64,000 nt of DNA from Gemmatimonadota bacterium (GTDB taxonomy: Bacteria > Latescibacterota > UBA2968 > UBA8231), in contig VXOR01000022.1 in the NCBI GenBank assembly GCA_009840005.1, forward strand, positions 1-64,000, written 5' to 3'. A program made the position numbers and the translations under genes. The notes below the pieces were generated by a model. It worked only from the letters and a program-made list of their open reading frames with translations. It was not told the DNA's origin and made no database searches. This document shows, one piece after another, positions 55,309 to 64,000 of this stretch. Position 1 is the first letter of the stretch. Each line of letters begins with the position of its first letter.

Positions 55309-56211
55309 ATGAGTAAACATCAAATTAAAGAGCTCATCGAAAAGAGAATTCCCACGGATGGGATTGCGGAAACAGGAATAGACGGGGTGCGTCTATTTAG
55401 GGTGACCAAACCCGTTCGGTGTTCTCCTGCCGTGTACGAGCCGGTGGTGGTGGCCATCGTGAACGGGTTTAAGGAAGCCATTTTGGATGGAAAGACATAT
55501 GTCTATGACAGCAGCAACTATATGTGCTGCACCATGTTTATGCCGGTGGAAGCGGGCACTCCCAAGGCCTCGCCGGATAATCCCCTGTTGGGGGTATTCA
55601 TTTCCCTCGATACCCGGGTAATAACAGAACTGGCAATTGAGATGGAGACTGCCGCTGGTCCCATTCGGCAACCCAAAGGAGAGCCGCTGCCTCAAGGATT
55701 TGCCCTAGCTGGTTGGGATGAAGCGTTCACTGGTGCCCTGCTGCGCCTGCTGCAACTAGGTGGCAATACCGTGGATACAGCGGTGCTTGGCAAGGGGCGA
55801 TTGCGCGAAGTGTACTACGCCATTCTGAATGGAGATGCCGGGTACTCCGCGAGACGCGCATTTGGTGTGGGCAACGAAATTGCAAAAGCCATCGAGTTTT
55901 TGTCAACTCGCCTGCATGAACCGGTCACAATCGAAGACATGGCCACGCAGGTGGGTATGAGCCGGGCCGTATTCCACCGCAAGTTCAAACAGGCCACCAC
56001 TATGTCTCCCATTCAATTTGTGAAATCACTACGGCTGAACAAGGCGGCCATGATGATAGCCGGGGGCATGAACGTGAACGACGCTGCTTTTGCAGTGGGC
56101 TATGTCAGTACCTCCCAGTTCAGTCGGGAGTTTAAGCGATTGTACGGCAAGTCCCCCAAACAGTGGAGCAACTCCAACGACCTGCACTCTAATACAAGCC
56201 CAGTGGTCTGA
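55309..56211 (+). CDS. AraC family transcriptional regulator
   Basis: A 300-residue regulator. Residues 1-180 match the AraC_N effector domain (RVTKPVRCSPAVYEPVVVAI, YDSSNYMCCTMFMPVE). The C-terminal pair of helix-turn-helices includes TIEDMATQVGMSRAVFHRKF and VNDAAFAVGYVSTSQFSREF. This subgroup often controls an adjacent dehydrogenase or hydrolase. I choose ATG 55309, which begins the compact domain; upstream in-frame codons are AT-rich promoter DNA. It likely activates the divergent hydrolase gene. Confidence 0.9.
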   Translation: MSKHQIKELIEKRIPTDGIAETGIDGVRLFRVTKPVRCSPAVYEPVVVAIVNGFKEAILDGKTYVYDSSNYMCCTMFMPVEAGTPKASPDNPLLGVFISLDTRVITELAIEMETAAGPIRQPKGEPLPQGFALAGWDEAFTGALLRLLQLGGNTVDTAVLGKGRLREVYYAILNGDAGYSARRAFGVGNEIAKAIEFLSTRLHEPVTIEDMATQVGMSRAVFHRKFKQATTMSPIQFVKSLRLNKAAMMIAGGMNVNDAAFAVGYVSTSQFSREFKRLYGKSPKQWSNSNDLHSNTSPVV

Positions 56212-56335
56212 CCTGCCTTGTGACGAGACCTGACCAGCCATCGGAAAGGACGGCTGGTCAGGGACCGGACGACCTCGGTATTGCCAAAGCTCAAGGAGCA
56301 AGTATGGTGGCAGTTCCAGCAACCACCGTTACGAG

Positions 56336-58783
<2,448 letters not shown>

Positions 58784-59056
58784 ATGAAGCGATTCATTGC
58801 GACAGCCGCCCTCTTGTTTACCACCCTCGCGGGTGCCGAGGAACCCAAGGGGGGCCTCGTGTTTCTCGGCGGCGGCACTCCGTACCTGTATGCGTTCGAC
58901 AAGGCGACAGGCACCGAGGTCTAGCGCGGCGCGACGCCGTTTCAAACGCACGCGAACCCGATGACCTACCGCGCCCAATCGGGGCAGCAGTTCGTCGTCA
59001 TCGCGACGGGCACCGGGCCAGACGCCGTGCTCGTCGCCTTCGCGCGACCGAAGTAG
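58784..59056 (+). pseudogene. Internally deleted quinoprotein (PQQ-dehydrogenase-like) gene with amber stop
   Basis: ATG 58784 opens a signal peptide (MKRFIATAALLFTTLAGA) that leads straight into the final propeller part of a PQQ-dependent alcohol/glucose-type dehydrogenase: GGGTPYLYAFDKATGTEV, then TAG at 58922-58924 where the family has Trp (ELWRG), then RGATPFQTHANPMTYRA and VVIATGTGPDAVLVAFARPK to TAG 59054-59056. About 500-600 residues are missing between signal and tail. Both the deletion and the nonsense codon mark it as dead. Confidence 0.75.
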
Positions 59057-59057
59057 C
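59011..59057 (+). repeat. 47-bp direct repeat of the quinoprotein 3' end (partner at 60946-60992)
   Basis: 41 of 47 positions are identical without gaps, and all six differences are transitions. Both copies encode the C-terminal VFARPK/AFARPK and the stop. They bracket the double PhyH gene. Confidence 0.8.
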
Positions 59058-59070
59058 GATTCCCACTGAA

Positions 59071-60831
59071 ATGTCCGGCTCCGAACACACCCAACCCAGC
59101 CACGTGGAGGTGGCCGGCCTCACCGCCGAGCAGAGGCGGAAGTACGCTCGCGACGGGTGGGTCGCCGTGCCTTCGCTCTTCACCGCCGACGAGTGCGACG
59201 GGCTCATCCGGCATATGGACGCCGTGCACGCGGGCGAAATCCCCGTCGAGGGAATCGTCCCGCCGGCGGAAAGCGCCGACCATCTCATCGACACGGATCA
59301 GTGCCACATCCACGACCCCGTCTGCCGCGCTTTCATGCTACATCCGAAGCTGCGCGGACCGCTCAAGGATGCTTTGGGCGGGGAAGAGCCCGAGGGCATC
59401 AAGAGCCACTACTGGTGGAAGGGCAGCCAGTGGTCGCAGAGCTGGCATTGTGACGGAACCCCGCTTCCGGGCTGCATCGGTGTGTGGATTCCGCTCGTGG
59501 ACGTGGACGAGGAGATCGGCACGCTCGCGCTGCAGACAGGCGGCCACCTTCGCCGCAAGCTTCACCACGATGACCTCCGGCAGGGAAAGTGGGCGGGCTA
59601 TCGCACGCACTCAGGCGACCCGGAGCTAGGTGCCAGGCTGAGGAAGGAGATTTTCGAGGAGAACGAAGCGGCAGGGGCGGAGGAGGTGCACATCGTGGCA
59701 AAGAGGGGAACAGCCGTGATCTTCGACGGCCATTTGTGGCACCGGGGGTTGATGGGGCGCGACCCGACCGTCTTTCGCCAGGTCTACGCATGCCACTACA
59801 TCTCAAGCGGCTTCAGGGAGTGGCCGCACGTGTTGTGGGAGCGCCTCGGCTTCGACGGAACCGCACGCTGGTCCACGGGCGACGACCCGACGCCGGCTGC
59901 TCAGCACAACGCACGACTGCCGCGGCATCCGGCCATGGAGTTCAGCAGCTCAAGCAAGCACCCGTCGCTCCTGCCGACACGCAAGGATGCTCCTCTCCGG
60001 ATCCTCACCAGGGATCAGGCGGACGATATGGATCTCCAGGGGTTCACTGTGGTCGAGGATGCCTTCAGCGCTGCGGAGATCGAGCAGCTGCGGGATGAAT
60101 TCGATCGGCTCGAGCACGAGAGTGTGCGGCGCCTCGAAGCCAGGGGGCGGCAGCAGCCGTCGCGCACGATTGCGAATGCTGATCGGATCACCATTACGAG
60201 CGGCCTAGCCCGGGGGTCGGCGCTTGCCCGCTCATTCTGCGCCGGCCCGTTCTTCCAGAAGGTTTGCCACGACCTGCTCAACTGCGACGATGTGCGGTTG
60301 TACCGGGAGCAGGCGGTGTACACGAAGCCCTGCCCTGGGCGGGTTTTCCCCTGCCATCAGGACATTGGCCTTGCGTTCATTGACCCCCTGCAATACCTGT
60401 CGTGCTGGGTAGCGCTCAACGATGCAACCGAGGAAAACGGCTGCCCGTGGTTCGTGCCGGGGCTCTTCCGGCGAGGGCCGCTGCTTCACGAGTTCGATGA
60501 GAGCAACGGTGGCTGGACGATCAGCGGCCTTAGATCCGACGATGCCGTCTGTGTGCCGGTCAAGGCGGGCTCGGCGGCGATCTTCTGGAGCCTGACGCCG
60601 CACTTTACAGGGGCCAACAACACCGATAGCGTGCGCAAAGCCTACATCTGTCAGTATGCTCCCGATGGGTATGATGACAGAATCTGGGACAAGGATGCCA
60701 ACGGCGGGAACGGCGGGCCCATGAAGGTGGACCCCGCCGGGAAGCCCGCTGTGGATGAGGCCAGGAATTTCCTGGTGTTGAAAGGGGGGAAAGGCGTGTC
60801 ACCACCCCCTGGCACCGTTCAGGCGGGTTAG
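59071..60831 (+). CDS. Tandem two-domain phytanoyl-CoA dioxygenase (PhyH-PhyH fusion)
   Basis: A 586-residue protein with two complete Fe(II)/2-oxoglutarate domains. Domain 1 (about 20-265) has H126 and D128 in WHCDGTP and H223 in LWHRG. Domain 2 (about 310-560) has H428 and D430 in CHQDIGLAF, H510 in TPHFTG and R521 following. About 45 residues of Ser- and Pro-containing linker join them. Both triads look functional, so two active sites in one chain are expected, perhaps for successive hydroxylations. It begins 14 bases after a dead quinoprotein gene, and a second copy of that gene's tail lies 88 bases beyond its stop. Confidence 0.88.
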   Translation: MSGSEHTQPSHVEVAGLTAEQRRKYARDGWVAVPSLFTADECDGLIRHMDAVHAGEIPVEGIVPPAESADHLIDTDQCHIHDPVCRAFMLHPKLRGPLKDALGGEEPEGIKSHYWWKGSQWSQSWHCDGTPLPGCIGVWIPLVDVDEEIGTLALQTGGHLRRKLHHDDLRQGKWAGYRTHSGDPELGARLRKEIFEENEAAGAEEVHIVAKRGTAVIFDGHLWHRGLMGRDPTVFRQVYACHYISSGFREWPHVLWERLGFDGTARWSTGDDPTPAAQHNARLPRHPAMEFSSSSKHPSLLPTRKDAPLRILTRDQADDMDLQGFTVVEDAFSAAEIEQLRDEFDRLEHESVRRLEARGRQQPSRTIANADRITITSGLARGSALARSFCAGPFFQKVCHDLLNCDDVRLYREQAVYTKPCPGRVFPCHQDIGLAFIDPLQYLSCWVALNDATEENGCPWFVPGLFRRGPLLHEFDESNGGWTISGLRSDDAVCVPVKAGSAAIFWSLTPHFTGANNTDSVRKAYICQYAPDGYDDRIWDKDANGGNGGPMKVDPAGKPAVDEARNFLVLKGGKGVSPPPGTVQAG

Positions 60832-60919
60832 TCGGGATGCGGGTTCGATTCTTGGCACAGGTCTGCTCCTTTCTGTATTCAACGATAAACTCGCAATCTA
60901 TTGGCCGGAGCGATGAACC

Positions 60920-60991
60920 ATGGCCGAACCACCCTTCGATCTTGACACCGGATCGGACGCCACGCTCGTCGTCTTCGCGCGACCGAAGTAG
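60920..60991 (+). pseudogene. Second remnant of the quinoprotein C-terminus
   Basis: A 24-codon frame starting at ATG 60920 ends SDATLVVFARPK and TAG, matching the end of the dead gene at 58784-59056 (47-bp repeat at 60946-60992). The first ten codons are unrelated. It is a tail fragment, not a functional gene. Confidence 0.7.
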
Positions 60992-61018
60992 CCAAGCGGG
61001 TCACCGGTAAGAGGTGGT

Positions 61019-61044
61019 GGCACCGAGTCGGTACCTTTATTTTT
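61019..61044 (+). terminator. Probable Rho-independent terminator
   Basis: GGCACCG (61019-61025) and CGGTACC (61029-61035) form a 7-bp stem with one mismatch and a 3-base loop, followed by TTTATTTTT. It would end plus-strand transcripts from the double PhyH gene. Confidence 0.5.
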
Positions 61045-61104
61045 CCCATACATCGCAGGCTCTGTAAAAGAAACAGGCGACGACTGATTCTGCAGGAGGT
61101 TTTT

Positions 61105-61860
61105 ATGCTGACAGACGAACAGATACGGCAGTTTCGCGAAGATGGCTATCTCGTTTTTGCAGCCCTGATTCAAGACGAGCGATTGGCCTATTACAAGCAG
61201 GTGTTTGATGAACTAGTCGCAGAGGGATGCAAATTGACCGAGCAGGTGCCGCACTGGTCGCTTGAGTTGGACGAGCGCGGTGAACCCCGGGCAGGTTTGT
61301 TGCACAAAATTCAGGGGGTTTGCGTGGTCGATGCCCGCGTGTTGGAGCTGGCGCGTGAACCGGCGATTTTAGACCGCGTGGCCGTATTAATTGGTGAAAA
61401 TATCGATGTGTTTGGCACCAAGTTTTTTCCCAAGTTGCCCAATGGCGGCACCTCAACGGGCTGGCATCAGGACAATTTTTATTTTGGCACCGATACGGAT
61501 CGCATTATCAGTTGCGGAATTTATCTGGAAGATTCAGATGTGGAGAATGGGTGTTTGCGGGTGGTGCCCGGCAGCCACCGGATGGGCGAGATTGTCGAGC
61601 ACCGCAGAAATCCAAGCAGGCATGGCAGTTGGACAGAGGTCGATGAATCGCGGGCTGTGGATGTGGTCATTCCCGCTGGTACGGTTGTGCTGTTTTCCGC
61701 CAATCTCCTGCATGGTGCTTATGATAACCACAGCAATCGCACGCGCTATAGTACAGCATGGCATTATTTGCCCGAAGAACTCAATCCAGAAAAGTTTCTA
61801 AAGGGAATATACGAAGATCGCCATGTGGCGTGTAAGCATTCCAATCCTCATGCTTCTTAA
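61105..61860 (+). CDS. Phytanoyl-CoA dioxygenase (PhyH) family protein, 251 residues
   Basis: A compact PhyH oxygenase. MLTDEQIRQFREDGYLVF is the family's classic opening; H121 and D123 in GWHQDNFYF and H203 in LLHGAYDNHS bind iron, with an Arg at about 212-214 (NRTR) for 2-oxoglutarate. GCLRVVPGSHRMGEI is the conserved core strand. AGGAGG lies 6-7 bases before ATG 61105. Its 3' end overlaps the convergent glycosidase-like gene by 4 bases. Base composition is less GC-rich than the double PhyH gene, so the two are not recent duplicates. Confidence 0.92.
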   Translation: MLTDEQIRQFREDGYLVFAALIQDERLAYYKQVFDELVAEGCKLTEQVPHWSLELDERGEPRAGLLHKIQGVCVVDARVLELAREPAILDRVAVLIGENIDVFGTKFFPKLPNGGTSTGWHQDNFYFGTDTDRIISCGIYLEDSDVENGCLRVVPGSHRMGEIVEHRRNPSRHGSWTEVDESRAVDVVIPAGTVVLFSANLLHGAYDNHSNRTRYSTAWHYLPEELNPEKFLKGIYEDRHVACKHSNPHAS

Positions 61861-63440
61861 ACGCGGTACGCAAAGATCTTCGCCTGAAACATCCGGATCC
61901 GAATCGCCAACATCTCACCCACCTCGGACAAGTCGCTGTTGCCGTTCCAAGTGACCGTCTGATCGAGCGAATCTCCTTGCAGCAGATCGCTTTCTTCGAA
62001 GGTCAGGCCGGCGACCGGATCGACGTCGGGGTGAATCCGCGAGGGAATGTTGCGCAGAATCTCGACCTTGATCCAGCCACCCGGGCGGCAGCGGTAGTTG
62101 AGCCTTAACTGACTGGCGGTCCTCACTACGGTCGGCACGGTAAACCGGCCCTCCACATCTGCATCGATGCCGCAGAATCTGTGGGGCCGCCACCGGGCCC
62201 ACTGCAACACCGCCTCTCCTCTCTGCGGTGCGTTGTGCAGCGACGTGTGCCCTCCGTACAGAGACCCCCAATTGCCATCCGGCAATTCCGCGATGCCACT
62301 GCCCCAAGAATAGACCATGGCCGCGTCGGGCGCACCCGGAGCGCCCACCGGAATAATCGGCTTGCGCTCCGGCCGCTGCCAAATCAAACCGTCGCGACTG
62401 ATGGCGAGCTGGCTGTCCACGTGGTCGGTGGCGTGATGGTAGGCCTGTACCAACATGCAGTGCAGATCGTCTCTACCCGGATAGGGAAAGTAGTCGCCGC
62501 CGTAGAACGAGAGGTCGGGCTCGTCCTGACCATCTGGAAAGAGTAGGAGCTTGGGAGCGGGCCAGTGGTTGAAGTCCTTGGTCCGGGTCAGCCCGATCGC
62601 CCGGTGGAAGATGCCATCCTCTGGAACGCCGCTGCCGATCAGGTCGAACTGTTCCTGGGGGACGCCCTGGATGCGACAGTAGGCGTAGTAGTAACCGGAT
62701 TTCTCGTCGTATCTAACGGAGAGACCTCCATCCATGGGGAAATCGGCGAGAATCTTGTCGGTTCGCTTCCAGTGAATGCGGTCGGGGGAGACCCACCCCA
62801 TTACCCGGCCCTTGAGAATCAGCCTAGGCCCTTTGTAGGCTGGACCCAAGTATTCCTGATCGGCCCACCATTTTTGTATGTATTCATCATCGACCTCCTC
62901 ACCCGCGTTGGCCATCTCTCCGGTCTCCGAATTGATCATAGCTCCCTCACAACCCATGCCCTTAAACCGCTCTTCCGGTGGCGCGGTTGGATCCTCGAAT
63001 ACCGCTTTGAGCAGGTCGCCCCCCACATCGGTAACTAGGTTGTTCTCCTTCGAGCCGTTCTTGTCTATGATGCCCAAGGCGGGACGGGTCCAGCGATACG
63101 CGTCCTCACTTACCGCATAAGCGACGTGTCTCCCCTGATAGTAGAGCAGGTGGTATCGGTCATCCGCCTGCCACACCCGCACGGAATTGCCCACGCCATC
63201 GACGTCTCCATCCACTTCGCCATCGAACTCGAGCGGAGCCGATTTGTCCGCCTCCTCGATTGCCAAGCGGACGCCGATGGGGGCATCGTAGAGTTCGAAC
63301 GCGCCAGTGCGATCGACGGCGCGATGGCCCGGAAAAACCTCCGTCCAATCGACCAATGGACGCCAATGCCCCGCGTTCTGCCTAGGCCGGACCCAATCCC
63401 CAGGATAATAACCGCGCGTATCCTTCCATCCGTTACTCAT
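61857..63440 (-). CDS. Five-bladed-propeller glycoside-hydrolase-like protein (GH32/43-like)
   Basis: A 527-residue protein with the fold and repeat marks of the GH32/GH43/GH68 superfamily: YHLLYYQGRHVAYAVSEDAY, RVMGWVSPDRIHWKRTD, SQLAISRDGLIWQRP and a C-terminal beta-sandwich (IKVEILRNIPSRI). Catalytic acids cannot be fixed with certainty; VDWTEVFPGH near the start and DEPDLSFYGGDY are candidates. No signal peptide. ATG 63440 overlaps the stop of the upstream esterase gene (ATGA) and uses a GGAGG inside that gene. It may process a plant or algal oligosaccharide. Confidence 0.75.
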   Translation of the reverse strand: MSNGWKDTRGYYPGDWVRPRQNAGHWRPLVDWTEVFPGHRAVDRTGAFELYDAPIGVRLAIEEADKSAPLEFDGEVDGDVDGVGNSVRVWQADDRYHLLYYQGRHVAYAVSEDAYRWTRPALGIIDKNGSKENNLVTDVGGDLLKAVFEDPTAPPEERFKGMGCEGAMINSETGEMANAGEEVDDEYIQKWWADQEYLGPAYKGPRLILKGRVMGWVSPDRIHWKRTDKILADFPMDGGLSVRYDEKSGYYYAYCRIQGVPQEQFDLIGSGVPEDGIFHRAIGLTRTKDFNHWPAPKLLLFPDGQDEPDLSFYGGDYFPYPGRDDLHCMLVQAYHHATDHVDSQLAISRDGLIWQRPERKPIIPVGAPGAPDAAMVYSWGSGIAELPDGNWGSLYGGHTSLHNAPQRGEAVLQWARWRPHRFCGIDADVEGRFTVPTVVRTASQLRLNYRCRPGGWIKVEILRNIPSRIHPDVDPVAGLTFEESDLLQGDSLDQTVTWNGNSDLSEVGEMLAIRIRMFQAKIFAYRV

Positions 63441-64000
63441 CGCAATCCTCCAATATCATATCTCGACACAAAATCCCAGATCAAACTACTGGTATTGGAG
63501 CCATCGTAGCTAATATCAAACCAGACGTGCCCTCCGTCGATAATTTTATAATGTTCTACAGCAGTATTGTTGTCTCCGTCTGTATAGGAATGATGTTCTA
63601 TTGTCGTTCCCCTATCATCCATACTATTTACTATCGGAGTAGTACTGGTATTATTAAAACTTACCCAATAAGCAAGCACCTCATCAATTGATGATAATCC
63701 CTCAAACTCCCCACCATAGGGGACAGACTTGTCTGCTGTACCATGAATGTTAATCATAGCCGTAGGATGTGATGGATTACAGTTGTCATATGTCTCCTCC
63801 ATCATTGTTCCAGCGACAGACCCTATGGCCGCTATTTTATCACTATGATAGCAAGCAAGTGCATAGGTAAAGAACGAGCCGTTTGAGTAACCACAGGAAT
63901 ATACTCTTGCTAAATCAATGTTATAATTGGAAGAAATTTCATTAATTAATGTTTCCACGAAGCCAAAGTCATCCGCATCACTTTTATTTTTATCTGATTC
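63437..64000 (-). CDS. PHB-depolymerase/feruloyl-esterase-like hydrolase, N-terminus beyond the right edge
   Basis: The last 187 residues of an LpqC-type alpha/beta esterase. DDFGFVETLINEI, YSCGYSNGSF with the nucleophile Ser, INIHGTADKSVPYGG with the Asp region, and DGGHVWFD with the His are all present, followed by WDFVSRYDIGG at the end. The frame is open at base 64000, so the start and any signal peptide lie outside. It is markedly AT-rich, with codons and a C-terminus like those of Bacteroidota esterases, unlike the GC-rich gene it overlaps by 4 bases. Recent transfer is likely. Confidence 0.85.
   Translation of the reverse strand, partial: ESDKNKSDADDFGFVETLINEISSNYNIDLARVYSCGYSNGSFFTYALACYHSDKIAAIGSVAGTMMEETYDNCNPSHPTAMINIHGTADKSVPYGGEFEGLSSIDEVLAYWVSFNNTSTTPIVNSMDDRGTTIEHHSYTDGDNNTAVEHYKIIDGGHVWFDISYDGSNTSSLIWDFVSRYDIGGLR

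Noticed and set aside
60840..60860. GGGTTCGATTC motif resembling a tRNA T-arm
   Set aside because: The flanks do not pair as a T-stem, and no acceptor, D or anticodon arms can be folded around it.
61012..61044. Sequence GGCACCGAGTCGGTACC followed by T-rich bases, strikingly like the last hairpin of a Cas9 tracrRNA
   Set aside because: No cas gene, CRISPR repeat or anti-repeat is in the window. A short GC hairpin with a T-tail is better explained as a terminator.

Overview
The window is bacterial: short intergenic gaps, Shine-Dalgarno sites, ATGA-type overlaps and bacterial promoters are all visible. It carries no rRNA, tRNA or ribosomal protein gene, so the taxon cannot be fixed from sequence alone. 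Five phytanoyl-CoA dioxygenase-like (PhyH) genes, two formylglycine sulfatases, a SASA-type carbohydrate esterase, M19/M20 peptidases, amidohydrolases and sugar/peptide ABC components resemble genomes of uncultured, often marine or sponge-associated phyla such as Latescibacterota or Poribacteria. That placement is an inference. Base composition is patchy: mostly GC-rich, a less GC-rich stretch with gene debris at about 30.7-36.6 kb, a very GC-rich block at about 44.2-53.4 kb, and a sharply AT-rich gene at the right edge.

Layout. 0-5.7 kb: a partial ankyrin-repeat membrane protein, an aldo/keto reductase, an ArsR/VOC operon, a large ankyrin protein and a sialate-esterase-like enzyme. 5.7-9.5 kb: a broken sigma-54 activator with a beta-propeller sensor, followed by a palindromic site, a terminator, a sigma-54 promoter and a secreted TolB-like protein. 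9.6-19.4 kb: a ribose-type ABC importer, an esterase, two paralogous peptide-binding lipoproteins and an N-acyl-D-amino-acid deacylase. 19.5-22.8 kb: an XRE-ImmA/PIN toxin-antitoxin pair and a bacterial homologue of the animal ANKH transporter. 22.9-30.5 kb: a ThDP enzyme, a Gfo/Idh/MocA oxidoreductase, PhyH, sulfatase, DUF2231 and amidohydrolase genes, which look like modular carbon-compound catabolism.

30.7-36.6 kb is accessory DNA: phosphoesterase, interrupted GrpB, methyltransferase, enolase-superfamily enzyme, ACT protein, truncated gene starts, a membrane zinc-ribbon protein and PhyH. 36.6-46.6 kb carries a large unknown protein, an unusual aldehyde dehydrogenase, a sulfatase with a repeat tail, an aldo/keto reductase, dipeptidase, M20 peptidase and DUF3500. 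46.8-53.8 kb is a co-directional minus-strand set: a YCII protein, a nucleobase-type permease fused to an ATPase-like domain, an unknown protein, an extradiol-type VOC enzyme, a FAH-family hydrolase, PhyH and a TIM-barrel-like protein. The four central genes overlap and resemble an uptake plus ring-cleavage operon. 54-64 kb holds a hydrolase/AraC pair beside katG, a two-domain PhyH protein, another PhyH, a five-blade-propeller glycosidase-like protein and a partial PHB-depolymerase-like esterase.

The most unusual signals are: (1) the sigma-54 module with an intact promoter but a regulator that has lost its ATPase core; (2) four places where a piece of a gene is repeated beside an intact or degraded copy, two of them exact-length 3'-end direct repeats (81 bp at katG, 47 bp at a quinoprotein gene) bracketing other genes; (3) fused proteins (double PhyH; permease plus HATPase-like); and (4) two regulators whose promoters sit so close to the ATG that leaderless mRNAs are predicted.
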